NCBI GenBank assembly: GCA_035264885.1
Contig: DATFPK010000030.1
Location: 1 to 64,000 of the forward strand
From: DATFPK01 sp035264885
Lineage (GTDB): Bacteria > Actinomycetota > Thermoleophilia > Solirubrobacterales > 70-9
DNA length: 64,000 nucleotides
Direction: 5' to 3'
Shown here one piece after another: positions 55,774-63,970 of the stretch; position 1 is the first letter of the stretch, and every line of letters begins with the position of its first letter. A program made the translations under genes and the position numbers. The notes under the pieces are model-generated. The model made no database searches, was not told the DNA's origin, and worked only from the letters and a program-made list of their open reading frames with translations.

Positions 55774-56919
55774 ATGGACTTCGACCTCACCGACGAACAG
55801 CGGCTGCTGCGCGACACCGTCCGCGACTTCGCCCGCAACGAGGTCGCGCCGGCCGCCGAGGAGCTCGACCGGACCAAGTCCTTCCCCTACGAGATCGTCG
55901 CCAAGATGGGCGAGCTGGGGCTGATGGGGATCCCCTTTCCCGAGGAGTACGGGGGCGGCGGCGCCGACACCCTCTCCTACGCACTCGCGGTCGAGGAGCT
56001 CGCCAGAGTCGATTCCTCGGTCTGCATCACGATGGCCGCCCACACGTCCCTCGGGACGATGCCGATCCACCTCTGGGGAAGCGACGAGCAGAAGGCGGAG
56101 TGGCTGCCGCAGCTCACCAGCGGCTCCCGGCTGGCCGCGTTCGGCCTGACCGAGCCCGAGGCCGGCTCGGACGCCGGCGCGACCCGGACGGCCGCGCGGC
56201 TCGAGGACGGTGAGTGGGTGGTGAACGGCGCGAAGCAGTTCATCACCAACTCCGGAACCGACATCTCCGGCTGCGTGACGATCACCGCCGTCACCGGCCA
56301 GGAGGACGGTCGGCGCGAGATCTCCAACATCATCGTCCCCAGCGGGACGCCGGGCTACGAGGTCGGCGAGGCGTACCGCAAGATGGGCTGGAACGCCTCG
56401 GACACGCGGCCGCTCTCCTTCGAGGACGCGCGGGTGCCCGAGGGCAACCTGCTCGGCCGTCGAGGGGACGGCTTCAAGAACTTCCTCCACATCCTGGACG
56501 GCGGTCGGATCGGGGTGGCCGCCATGGGGGTCGGCCTCGCCCAGGGCGCGCTGGACGAGGCGATCGCGTACGCCAGGGAGCGCCGGGCCTTCGGCCAGCC
56601 GATCTCGAAGTTCCAGGCGATCCAGGCGAAGATCGCCGACCTGTCGGCCCAGATCGAGGCGGCGCGACTGCTGACCCACCGGGCGGCGCTCGAGAAGGAT
56701 CGCGGCGAGTCCTTCACCCTGACCGCCGCCCAGGCGAAGCTGATCACCGGGCGCCTCGCCGTGCGCGCCACCGAGGAGGCGGTCCAGATCCACGGCGGCT
56801 ACGGCTACATCGAGGAGTACCCCGTCTGCCGCTTCTACCGCGACGCGAAGATCCTCACGATCGGCGAGGGGACCGACGAGGTCCAGCAGATGGTGATCGC
56901 CCGGCAGCTCGGCTGCTGA
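55774..56919 (+). CDS. Acyl-CoA dehydrogenase
   Basis: This FAD enzyme makes the first double bond in beta-oxidation and passes electrons to ETF. The 381 residues start MDFDLTDEQRLLRDTVRDFARNEVAPAAEELD, have AAFGLTEPEAGSDAGATRTAA (FAD/substrate), GAKQFITNSG, and the catalytic Glu365 in KILTIGEGTDEVQQMVIARQL. Length and motifs fit short/medium-chain or branched-chain acyl-CoA dehydrogenases. ETF and ETF-QO are encoded at 36880-40447. Confidence 0.95.
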   Translation: MDFDLTDEQRLLRDTVRDFARNEVAPAAEELDRTKSFPYEIVAKMGELGLMGIPFPEEYGGGGADTLSYALAVEELARVDSSVCITMAAHTSLGTMPIHLWGSDEQKAEWLPQLTSGSRLAAFGLTEPEAGSDAGATRTAARLEDGEWVVNGAKQFITNSGTDISGCVTITAVTGQEDGRREISNIIVPSGTPGYEVGEAYRKMGWNASDTRPLSFEDARVPEGNLLGRRGDGFKNFLHILDGGRIGVAAMGVGLAQGALDEAIAYARERRAFGQPISKFQAIQAKIADLSAQIEAARLLTHRAALEKDRGESFTLTAAQAKLITGRLAVRATEEAVQIHGGYGYIEEYPVCRFYRDAKILTIGEGTDEVQQMVIARQLGC

Positions 56920-56957
56920 GCGCAGGGACGTCTCCGTCCGTCTCTAGGCTTGCGCCC

Positions 56958-57050
56958 GTGCTCTCCGGGGACGAGCGGCTGATCGCCCTGGCCGGACTGA
57001 CTACCGGCGTGATCATCTGCCTGCTGCTGCTCGCCTCCTGGCGCCTCTAG
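56958..57050 (+). CDS. Tiny single-span membrane protein candidate
   Basis: This 30-residue ORF (GTG start) reads VLSGDERLIALAGLTTGVII, then CLLLLASWRL: a short acidic head and one hydrophobic helix with a basic end. It stops two bases before the signal-peptidase-like gene, so it could be coupled to it. Codon use is normal for the genome. There is no strong ribosome site and no recognised family. Confidence 0.4.
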   Translation: MLSGDERLIALAGLTTGVIICLLLLASWRL

Positions 57051-57052
57051 GC

Positions 57053-57553
57053 ATGCGGCGGCGCGCGCCGAAGCCGGCACATGTCGCGGTCTTCGCCGCC
57101 GCCGCGGCGGCCGGTCTCCTCGCGACCCTGGCGCTGACGATCCTCGCCTCGCTCGTCGTCGGCCACAAGCTGGTCGTGATCGGCTCCTCGACGATGGAGC
57201 CCGCCCTCTCAGACGGCGACCTCGTCATCGAGCGCCAGGTCGCGCCGGGGGACGCAGAGGTCGGCGACATCGTCACCTTCTCCGAGCCGGTCACCGGGCG
57301 TTCCCTGACCCGCCGGGTCGAGGCGGTCGCGGAGACGAGCGGGAGGGTCGGGTTCGTGACGAAGGGAGATTCGAGCCCGACGTTCGAGCGCTTCTCCCTC
57401 CCCGCCGACGGGCAGATCGGGATCCCGACCAGGAAGGTCCCGCTGGCCGGCGACCTCTCCGGACTCACGGGACTCTTCGTGCTGCTCGCCTTCGTGCTGC
57501 TCGGGGTCGCCGCAGTCGCGCTCAGCCGGAGGAGGCACCGGGCCGGGCCGTGA
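57053..57553 (+). CDS. S26 signal peptidase-like protein with altered catalytic residues
   Basis: The 166 residues have an N-terminal helix (VAVFAAAAAAGLLATLALTILASLVVG), the SPase box VVIGSSTMEPALSDGDLVIE, GDIVTFSEP, TRRVEAV, FVTKGDSSPTFE and a C-terminal helix (LTGLFVLLAFVLLGVAAVALS). The layout fits the ER/SipW-type peptidase. However, the residue directly before Met of the S-M-x-P box is Thr47 and not Ser, and the His/Lys position before Arg-Val is Arg. It may be an inactive or atypical member. Its 3' end overlaps the convergent PRC-barrel gene by 32 bases. Confidence 0.75.
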   Translation: MRRRAPKPAHVAVFAAAAAAGLLATLALTILASLVVGHKLVVIGSSTMEPALSDGDLVIERQVAPGDAEVGDIVTFSEPVTGRSLTRRVEAVAETSGRVGFVTKGDSSPTFERFSLPADGQIGIPTRKVPLAGDLSGLTGLFVLLAFVLLGVAAVALSRRRHRAGP

Positions 57554-57896
57554 CCGCCCCCGTGGGCCGCTGGGAGACAGCGGCGCCGCGGCCGCGCTCG
57601 GGGCCGATCCCGTAGTGGGCGCAGACCATGAGCTCCTGCTCGCGGGTCAGACGGCGGGCGCGATCGACCACCGGCGCCGCCCGCAGGACCCGCCAGGAAT
57701 GCGGCACCCAGACCCGGTCGACGACCGCCGCGCAGTCGGAGAAAGGGACCGCGATTTCGCGGCCGAACCGGCCGGGCTTTACGACCATCCAGGCCGGATG
57801 CCCGTCCTCGGCGTCGACGAACAGCCCGTCCACCCGGCCGACCCCGCGGTCGTCGATCGCGTCGACCTCGTAGCCCGCCCAGTCGAGCTCAGTCAT
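57522..57896 (-). CDS. PRC-barrel domain protein
   Basis: The 124 residues include a PRC-barrel-like segment (WAGYEVDAIDDRGVGRVDGLFVDAEDGHPAWMVVKPGRFGREIAVPFSDCAAVVDRVWVPHSWRVLRAAP), which is beta-rich with the usual Gly-rich turns. The C-terminal ~45 residues are basic and disordered. Such proteins are often small adaptors or stress proteins. The gene overlaps the end of the upstream meaB gene by eight bases and the signal-peptidase-like gene at its 3' end. Confidence 0.7.
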   Translation of the reverse strand: MTELDWAGYEVDAIDDRGVGRVDGLFVDAEDGHPAWMVVKPGRFGREIAVPFSDCAAVVDRVWVPHSWRVLRAAPVVDRARRLTREQELMVCAHYGIGPERGRGAAVSQRPTGAVTARPGASSG

Positions 57897-58854
57897 CGGC
57901 GGTCTCCTCCGCGAGCAGCCGCCCGGCGGCGGAGGCCGGGTCGAGCCGCCGCGCGACGACGTCGTCGAGGAGCTCGGCGATCTCGGGATCGCCCGCCACC
58001 GCCCGCTCGAGGCGACGGCGCATCCTCGAGGCGGCGATCCCGAGCACCTCGTTGCGCAGGTTGCGGGCGCGGCGCTCGGCCAGGGTTCCGGCCGCCTCGA
58101 TGTGCTCGCGATGCTCGTCGATCTTCGCGCGGAGCTCGGCGATCCCGTCCCCTCGGGCGGCCTCGGTGCGCAGGATCGGCACCCGCCACCCGTCGGCGGG
58201 CTCGGCCAGCGCGAGAACGCCGCGAACCTCCCGCACCATGGTGTCGGTCATCGGGTGGTCGGACTTGTTGACGACGATCACGTCGGGGATCTCCATCACG
58301 CCCGCCTTGAGCGCCTGGATCGAGTCTCCGGAGCCCGGCATCAGCGCGAGGACGATCGTGTCGGCGTGGTCGACGATGTCGATCTCGGCCTGGCCGACGC
58401 CCACGGTCTCGATCAGCACGTCGTCCTTGCCGGCCGCGTCCATGACGAGGGCGACCTGGAGCGCCGCCTCGGAGAGCCCCCCGAGGGCTCCGCGCGAGGC
58501 CATGGAGCGGATGAAGACGCCGGGGTCGAGGAAGTGCTCGGAGAGCCGGATCCGGTCGCCCAGCAGGGCGCCGCGGGTGAACGGGCTCGACGGGTCGATC
58601 GAGAGCACCGCCACCTCGCGGTCGGACTGGCGGAGCTCCTTCGTCAGGGCGCCGATCAGGGTGCTCTTGCCGACCCCGGGCGGCCCGGTGAAGCCGATGA
58701 TCCGGGCCTTTCCCGTCCGGGGATAGACCTCGCGGACGAGGTCCCAGCCGGCCGGATCGTCGGACTCGATCAGGGTGATCGCGCGGGCCAGGGCGCGCTT
58801 GTCGCCGGCCGCCAGCCGGTCCGACAGGGAACCGTTGCCGTGGGGGTCGGCCAT
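57889..58854 (-). CDS. meaB: Methylmalonyl-CoA mutase-associated GTPase MeaB
   Basis: MeaB is the G3E-family chaperone that loads and protects the B12 cofactor of methylmalonyl-CoA mutase. The 321 residues have Walker A (GFTGPPGVGKSTLIGAL, about 54-70), LSIDPSSPFTRGALLGDRIRL, DVLIETVGVGQAEIDIVDHADTIVLALMPGSGDSIQALKAGVMEIPDVIVVNKSDH (the NKSD G4 motif), and a C-terminal dimerisation helix (ERRARNLRNEVLGIAASRMRRRLE). Together with the mutase subunits at 43943 and 45780 it completes a split mutase system. Confidence 0.95.
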   Translation of the reverse strand: MADPHGNGSLSDRLAAGDKRALARAITLIESDDPAGWDLVREVYPRTGKARIIGFTGPPGVGKSTLIGALTKELRQSDREVAVLSIDPSSPFTRGALLGDRIRLSEHFLDPGVFIRSMASRGALGGLSEAALQVALVMDAAGKDDVLIETVGVGQAEIDIVDHADTIVLALMPGSGDSIQALKAGVMEIPDVIVVNKSDHPMTDTMVREVRGVLALAEPADGWRVPILRTEAARGDGIAELRAKIDEHREHIEAAGTLAERRARNLRNEVLGIAASRMRRRLERAVAGDPEIAELLDDVVARRLDPASAAGRLLAEETADD

Positions 58855-58871
58855 CGCGGGCGGAGTCTAGA

Positions 58872-59507
58872 GTGGCGCCCCCGATGCGCCTCCTCAGCTT
58901 CCTCGGCCGCAACCGGATGCTGACGCCGAAGTACGGGCTGCTGCTTCTCCGCTACCTCTGGCGCCGCTTCTTTACCCCCGCGGGATGGCGCTGGCGGACC
59001 GCCGGGATGGTCTTCTTCGGGCGCCGGCTCGAGCTCCAGATCGGCCGCGGCGGCCAGATCCGTTTCGGCCGCTTCGTCTGGGTCGGCCACGGAACGAAGA
59101 TCCGCTGCCACGAGGGGATCGTCGAGATCGGTGACAAGACCGTGTTCGGCCAGGACTGCACCGTGTCGGCCTACCAGTACGTTCGGATCGGCGAGCAGTG
59201 CGTGGTCGCCGACCGCGCGATGTTCATCGATTTCGACCACGGCGTCGTCGACGTCGAGGCCCCGATCCGCCGGCAGGGCATCTACAAGCGCGACGTCGTC
59301 GTCGGGTCGAACGTCTGGATCGGCTACGGCGCCTGCGTCCTGCGCGGCGTGCGGATCGGCGACAACGCGATCGTGGGCACCAACTCGGTGGTGACCCGCG
59401 ACGTGCCCGCGAACGCCGTGGTCGGAGGTGTTCCGGCCCGCGTGATCCGAATGCGCGACGCGCCGCGGCGCCTGGGCTGGCCGAGCCCCGTGGAACCCGG
59501 CGGCTAG
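58872..59507 (+). CDS. Hexapeptide-repeat acyltransferase
   Basis: The 211 residues start with a basic amphipathic region (MLTPKYGLLLLRYLWRRFF) and then left-handed beta-helix repeats (IVEIGDKTVFGQDCTVSAYQYVRIGEQCVVADRAMFIDFDHG, VVVGSNVWIGYGACVLRGVRIGDNAIVGTNSVVTRDVPANAVVGGVPARVIR). The His in FDHG and the ending GVPARVIR are typical of O-acetyl/acyltransferases that modify sugars. The start is GTG with GGAG six bases upstream. Its stop shares CTAG with the convergent glycosyltransferase stop. Confidence 0.88.
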   Translation: MAPPMRLLSFLGRNRMLTPKYGLLLLRYLWRRFFTPAGWRWRTAGMVFFGRRLELQIGRGGQIRFGRFVWVGHGTKIRCHEGIVEIGDKTVFGQDCTVSAYQYVRIGEQCVVADRAMFIDFDHGVVDVEAPIRRQGIYKRDVVVGSNVWIGYGACVLRGVRIGDNAIVGTNSVVTRDVPANAVVGGVPARVIRMRDAPRRLGWPSPVEPGG

Positions 59508-60694
59508 CCGCCGACCGGGTCGAGCAGCGCCTCGTAGACAGCGGCCGTCTGCTCGGCGACGTCGGCCCAGTCGAAGCGGCGGACGTGCTCATGGGCCTCG
59601 GCCACGAGCCGGCGTCCCAGGTCGTCGTCGCTGAGAACGCGGATCGCGACCTCGGCAAGCGCCTCCGGGTCGCGGGCGCGGAACCGCAGCCCGGCCTCCT
59701 CGTGGGGGACCACCTCGCGCAGGCCGCCGGTGTCGGCGACGATGCAGGGGCAGCCCGACGCCATCGCCTCGAGGGCGACCAGCCCGAACGGCTCGTAGAT
59801 CGACGGCACGACCGTGAGGTCGGCGATCCGGTAGAGCGCCTGCAGGACGTCGTCGCCGATCCACCCGAGGAAGGTCCCGTGCGACATCAGCCCCTGCTCC
59901 TCGGCCTGGCGGTGCAGCTCGGCCTCATGGGTCCCGGAGCCGGCGACGAGGAAACGGGTGTTCGGCACCTCTGCGACCACGCGCGGCATCGCCTCGAGCG
60001 CGAGCTGGAAGCCCTTCTCGTAGACCAGCCGGCCGATCAGCAGGACGAGCTTCTCATCCCACCGCGCGAACTCGCCGCGGAGCCGGCGCATCTCGGCGAC
60101 GTCGGGCGCCGGCAGGTCCTCTGGATCGATGCCGTTCGGGATCACCGAGACCCTCTCCTCCTCGACGCCGAAGATGTCGGCGATCTGCTCTCGCATGTAG
60201 TAGGAGCAGGCGATGACCCGCTCCGAGCGGTTGGTGATCCACTGCTCGACGCCGTGGATGTAGGACTGGGGATGCTTGTCGACCCAGCCCTGGTGGCGGC
60301 CGTGCTCGGTCGCGTGGATGGTCGTCACGAGCGGCGCGCCGAAGCGCTTGGCGAGGTGGTCGCAGGCGCCCGCGACCAGCCAGTCGTGCCCGTGAACGAG
60401 GTCGAAGTCGAAGCGGTCGCCGAGCTCGACGCCTGCGGCGAGCATGTCGGAGTTCATCCGCTCCACCCAGGCGACGAACTCGCTCAGGTCGGTTGGCCGC
60501 TTCGGCTCCCGGATGCGGTGGATCGCGACCCCGCTGCCGGTGTCCTCGGCCGGCGACTCCTCGCCCCCGCGGGTGAGGACGTGGACCTCGTGCCCATTCT
60601 CGACCAGCGCCTCCGAGAGCTTGCGGACGTGCCGTGCGAGCCCCCCCTCGATTAGCGGCGGGTATTCCCAGGAGAGGATCAGGACTCGGGTCAT
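59504..60694 (-). CDS. GT4-type glycosyltransferase, glycogen-synthase-like
   Basis: The 396 residues start MTRVLILSWEYPPLIEGGLARHVRKLSEALVENGHEVHVLTRGG, the Gly-Gly-Leu loop of glycogen synthases. The C-terminal half has LVLLIGRLVYEKGFQLALEAMPRV and the donor-site block VPSIYEPFGLVALEAMASGCPCIVADTGGLREVV. The family matches actinobacterial GlgA/GlgM-like NDP-glucose transferases. It lies nine bases after a GH57 branching-enzyme-like gene, so both probably build one alpha-glucan. Confidence 0.9.
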   Translation of the reverse strand: MTRVLILSWEYPPLIEGGLARHVRKLSEALVENGHEVHVLTRGGEESPAEDTGSGVAIHRIREPKRPTDLSEFVAWVERMNSDMLAAGVELGDRFDFDLVHGHDWLVAGACDHLAKRFGAPLVTTIHATEHGRHQGWVDKHPQSYIHGVEQWITNRSERVIACSYYMREQIADIFGVEEERVSVIPNGIDPEDLPAPDVAEMRRLRGEFARWDEKLVLLIGRLVYEKGFQLALEAMPRVVAEVPNTRFLVAGSGTHEAELHRQAEEQGLMSHGTFLGWIGDDVLQALYRIADLTVVPSIYEPFGLVALEAMASGCPCIVADTGGLREVVPHEEAGLRFRARDPEALAEVAIRVLSDDDLGRRLVAEAHEHVRRFDWADVAEQTAAVYEALLDPVGG

Positions 60695-60703
60695 TCGTGA
60701 TCC

Positions 60704-62143
60704 CTAGGGCTCCAGCAGGGGAGCGAGACTGAGGTCCGGAGCCAGGTTGCGCATGCGCGGGTCGTGGCGGGTGCCCGAGTCTATGGCTTCCAGCATGGCC
60801 TCGGCGTGGCCCGTCGCGCGGTGCCAGGGATAGTCGCCGGCCTGCCCCCGCGCGTCGAGGAACGCCCAGTCGCTCGACTGGAGGGCGAGGAGCTCCCGCG
60901 CCGCCCGGGAGGCGCGGTCGCCGCGCAGACCCCGGGCCAGGGCTCTCGTCAGCCGCAGCTCGAGACGGCGCGACGCCCAGGCGAGGTCGGACACCGCCCG
61001 CCCGTCCCAGGTCCGCAGGTCCTTGCCTTCGCCCCAGGTGCCGGCGCGCAGCGGCCGGTCGCCGGGCTCGTGTCGCTCGAGTGCCTCGGGCAGGGTGACG
61101 AGCCGGACGCCCGCCTCGGCGGCTCCGGCCAGCACCTCGCGCAGCCAGACGGGCCCCTCGGACCACCAGTGACCGATCAGCTCCGTGTCGATCGCGAAGA
61201 CCAGCAGGCCGCGCCGCCCCCGCGACTCGGCATAGGTGAGCAGTCGCTCGCGGACCCCGGCGAGGAACTCGCCGGCCTGGCGGACCGCCGCCGCCTCACC
61301 CGCCGCCGGGTCGTAGGCGCCGCCGCCGACTCGCCACATGCGCGTCCCGCGCAGCGACTTGCCGGCGAACTGCGCGTGCTCGGGATCCGAGGGATAGCCG
61401 TCGAGCGACCAGAGCCAGCTCACCGCCTCCCAGTCGATCGGAAAGGCGACAGGGCCGGCAGGGGTGCGCACCGGCGCCAGCGCGTCGGACGGCTTCTCAT
61501 GGGCGCTCTGGTCGACGCAGAACCACTCCACCCCCCGGCGCCCGAGCTCCTCCTCCAGTCCCGGCTCGTAGGCGCACTCCGGGAGCCACAGGCCCCCGTC
61601 CCAGCCGAAGCGGCGGCGGTGGGCTCGGATGCCCGTCTCGAGCTGCAGCCGAAGGCCCGCCGGCGAGGCGAGCAGTGGCAGTACCGCATGGGTCGCGGCG
61701 GATGCCATCAGCGCCACCCGGCCCTCGCGGGCGGCGCCGGCGAAGGCGGCGAGAGGGTCGCCGTCCACCGCGTCCAGCAGCCCAAGCGCGTGCGTGTAGC
61801 GCTCCAGCTCGGCCTCGGTCGCTGCCCTGCACTCCTCAGGGACCTGAGGCACGTCCGCCTCCGCGGCGCCGAGCCGGTGCTCGATCGCGAACGCCCTGAG
61901 TCGCTCGTGGACGCCGGGGTCCTCGAGTTGGTCGGCCAGGACCGGGGTGACGCTCATCGTCAGGTTGTCGGCGGCCTCCAGCACCGGCAGATAGGACCTC
62001 AGCACGGCGTCGAACAGCCATTCCTCGCCGAACGGATACGTCCCGAAGCCCTCGACGTAGGGCATGTGGCTGTGGAGGACGATCGCCAGGTCGCCGGCCG
62101 TTCCTCCGGGATCTGGGTGGGCTCGGCCCGCGGGTCCTGTCAT
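60704..62143 (-). CDS. GH57-family 1,4-alpha-glucan branching enzyme-like protein
   Basis: The 479 residues have the GH57 fold: DLAIVLHSHMPYVEGFGTYPFGEEWLFDAV, the nucleophile Glu in WDGGLWLPECAYEPGLEEEL, the acid Asp in LLVFAIDTELIGHWWSEGP, and a C-terminal helical domain (ARELLALQSSDWAFLDARGQAGDYPWHRATGHAEAM) like that of GH57 branching enzymes. I use the ATG at 62143 (MTGPAGRAHPDPGGTAGDL). An in-frame ATG at 62224 would add only a low-complexity translation of a hairpin. The chosen ATG lies within one stem of that hairpin. Confidence 0.9.
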   Translation of the reverse strand: MTGPAGRAHPDPGGTAGDLAIVLHSHMPYVEGFGTYPFGEEWLFDAVLRSYLPVLEAADNLTMSVTPVLADQLEDPGVHERLRAFAIEHRLGAAEADVPQVPEECRAATEAELERYTHALGLLDAVDGDPLAAFAGAAREGRVALMASAATHAVLPLLASPAGLRLQLETGIRAHRRRFGWDGGLWLPECAYEPGLEEELGRRGVEWFCVDQSAHEKPSDALAPVRTPAGPVAFPIDWEAVSWLWSLDGYPSDPEHAQFAGKSLRGTRMWRVGGGAYDPAAGEAAAVRQAGEFLAGVRERLLTYAESRGRRGLLVFAIDTELIGHWWSEGPVWLREVLAGAAEAGVRLVTLPEALERHEPGDRPLRAGTWGEGKDLRTWDGRAVSDLAWASRRLELRLTRALARGLRGDRASRAARELLALQSSDWAFLDARGQAGDYPWHRATGHAEAMLEAIDSGTRHDPRMRNLAPDLSLAPLLEP

Positions 62144-62218
62144 GGAATGGGACCCACCACCCCCTGCGCCACCGGCATTGCTCGGGGGTGGTCCACCCCA
62201 TTCCATGCCACCCGCGGG
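62127..62218 (+). repeat. Large structured hairpin element, copy 2 (methyltransferase-GH57 gap)
   Basis: Read on the plus strand: outer stem CCCGCGGGT with ACCCGCGGG, a bulge CCTGTC overlapping the next arm, 11-bp stem CATGGAATGGG with CCCATTCCATG, inner stem CCACCCC with GGGGTGG, and a loop TGCGCCACCGGCATTGCTC. It has the same plan as copy 1 at 32901-32987: loop identity is about 14 of 19 and the GGGTCCTGTC and GCCACCC flanks are shared. The ATG of GH57 (minus strand) is at the base of the 11-bp stem. Confidence 0.85.
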
Positions 62219-62239
62219 AGACACCGCCCGGTGGCCACG

Positions 62240-62992
62240 TCAGGCATGGCAGATCGCCAGGAAGTCCAATGCCCGGTCGAGATCGTCGTCCTTCAGAGCA
62301 AAGTCCGAAGACGAGATCGCCGGCACGAAGCGGTCGTAGAAGGGCTTCGTGATTCCCACCGCCCTGTGGACGCGGTCCCAGCCGAGCCCGATCGCGATCT
62401 CATGCAGGCGCAGCTTCCGGGCGTGGAAGAGGCCGAGGACGTCGACCCGCGCGAAGTGCGGCTCGAGCAGGTCCCGGTACTCCGCGATCGTGTACTCGCG
62501 CAGGTGCCAGGGATTGTCCGACTTCTCGGCGCCGGGCGACGCCAGGGTGAGGCGGTTCGGGGTCGAGACGTAGGAGACCGGCGCCAGGCGCGCGAACCGG
62601 CCGAGGAGCTCGCCAGGCTCGGGGACGTGCTCGATCGTCTGGAGGAAGACGACCGCGTCGCGCGCCTCATCGAACTGCTCGACCAGGGTGCGCTCGAAGC
62701 GCAGGTTGCCCGCCGCGTACTTGAGGCGAGCATGCTCGTGGGCTTCCGGGTTCGCGTCGACGCCGACCACGTCCCCCGCGGTCCGGGCCAGGACCGCCGC
62801 GCCGTAGCCCTCGCCGCAGGCGAGGTCGGCGACTCGCTGGCCGGCAACGCGCTCGCCGATCCACTCGTAGACCGCGAGGTGGCGCCGGTACCAGTAGTTC
62901 TCCTCGGGAACGTCGGGGAGGGTTCGCTCGCCGGTCAGCGCGAGCGGCGGAACGCCCGGCGGCTGGTCGTTCTGCACGTATTCGGCCGTCAT
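62240..62992 (-). CDS. Class I SAM-dependent methyltransferase
   Basis: The 250 residues have the SAM-binding VADLACGEGYGAAVLARTAGDVVGVDANPEA and the following FLQTIEHVPEPGELLGRFARL. The N-terminal ERTLPDVPEENYWYRRHLAVYEWIGERV and the later DNPWHLREYTIAEYRDLLEPHF are typical of a methyltransferase group linked to glycan and O-antigen synthesis. The substrate is unknown. It is divergent from the second methyltransferase (starts 45 bp apart) and precedes GH57. Confidence 0.88.
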   Translation of the reverse strand: MTAEYVQNDQPPGVPPLALTGERTLPDVPEENYWYRRHLAVYEWIGERVAGQRVADLACGEGYGAAVLARTAGDVVGVDANPEAHEHARLKYAAGNLRFERTLVEQFDEARDAVVFLQTIEHVPEPGELLGRFARLAPVSYVSTPNRLTLASPGAEKSDNPWHLREYTIAEYRDLLEPHFARVDVLGLFHARKLRLHEIAIGLGWDRVHRAVGITKPFYDRFVPAISSSDFALKDDDLDRALDFLAICHA

Positions 62993-63037
62993 GGCCCCTT
63001 CTTACAGGGAACGGCTCGTTCCGTACCATCACGCGCC

Positions 63038-63970
63038 ATGCCGGGGGCGACCACGACGACCGCGCGCGACCCCGAGCGAATCCGCGACGTCAACACCCGC
63101 TACCACGACGCCGCGGCCGAGACGTACGACTCCAAGTGGGGCATCGACTACGGCCGAGTCGGTCGCCGGCAGGTCCGCGCAAAGCTCGCCAAGGCGCTGG
63201 GCGCGCTGCCTCCGGCCCCGTTCGACTCGGCCCTCGAGATCGGCGCTGGGACGGGCTACTTCTCGCTCAACCTCGCCCAGCTCGGCTTGATCCGCAGGGC
63301 CACCGCGACCGACATCTCGCCCGGCATGCTCGCCGCGCTCAACGCCTCCGCCGAGCGCCTCGACGTGGAGGTCGACACCGTCTGCAGCGACGCCGAGCAG
63401 CTTCCGTTCCCCGACGGCAGCTTCGACCTCGTCTTCGGCCATGCCGTCCTCCACCACATCCCCGACCTCGGTGCCGCCTTTGCCGAGTTCCGGCGGGTCC
63501 TGCGGCCGGCCGGGAGCATCGCCTTCTGCGGCGAGCCCTCGCGCTACGGCGATGTGATCGCCGCGCTGCCGAAGCGGGCGGGGCTCGCTCTGGCGCCGCT
63601 GTGGCGGCGGGCCACCGGCGCCGAGCTCCGCGTCTGGGACGAGGAACCGGGAGAGTCAGGCCACGGCCTCGAGCCCGAAGTCGACGTACACGCCTTCTCC
63701 CCCGCCGACCTGCGCCGGCTGCTCCGCGACAGCGGCTTCGAGGATCGCCGCGTCCGCGGCGAGGAGCTGCTCGCGAACATGTACGGCTGGGGGCTGCGGA
63801 CGATGGAGTCGACGGCGCGCCCCGAGACCGTCCCGCGGCGGTGGCAGCTCTTCGCCTTCCGCAGCTATCTCGCGCTGCAACGCGTCGACGCCTCCCTCCT
63901 CGAGCCTCGACTCCCCGCCGAGCTCTTCTACAACCTCGTGCTTTCGGGCAGGCGGCCGCCCGCCGCCTAG
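63038..63970 (+). CDS. SAM-dependent methyltransferase, UbiE/type-11 family
   Basis: The 310 residues have the SAM loop SALEIGAGTGYFSLNLAQLGL, ATDISPGMLAAL, CSDAEQLPFPDGSFDLVFGHAVLHHIPDLGAAFAEFRRVLRPAGSIAF, the classic type-11 methyltransferase core. The C-terminal third (about 165-310) is an extra helical region with VDVHAFSPADLRRLLRDSGFEDRRVRGEELLANMYGW. It may methylate a lipid or quinone; no context decides this. It ends 30 bp before the window end. Confidence 0.88.
   Translation: MPGATTTTARDPERIRDVNTRYHDAAAETYDSKWGIDYGRVGRRQVRAKLAKALGALPPAPFDSALEIGAGTGYFSLNLAQLGLIRRATATDISPGMLAALNASAERLDVEVDTVCSDAEQLPFPDGSFDLVFGHAVLHHIPDLGAAFAEFRRVLRPAGSIAFCGEPSRYGDVIAALPKRAGLALAPLWRRATGAELRVWDEEPGESGHGLEPEVDVHAFSPADLRRLLRDSGFEDRRVRGEELLANMYGWGLRTMESTARPETVPRRWQLFAFRSYLALQRVDASLLEPRLPAELFYNLVLSGRRPPAA

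Noticed and set aside
62144..62224. Longer GH57 N-terminus starting at 62224
   Set aside because: The extra 27 residues are Gly/Pro/Ser low-complexity made by translating the hairpin element. The domain starts after 62143.
60764..63037. Long plus-strand frame leading into the type-11 methyltransferase
   Set aside because: The part before 63038 mirrors GH57 and the minus-strand methyltransferase. Only the section from the ATG at 63038 is a domain.
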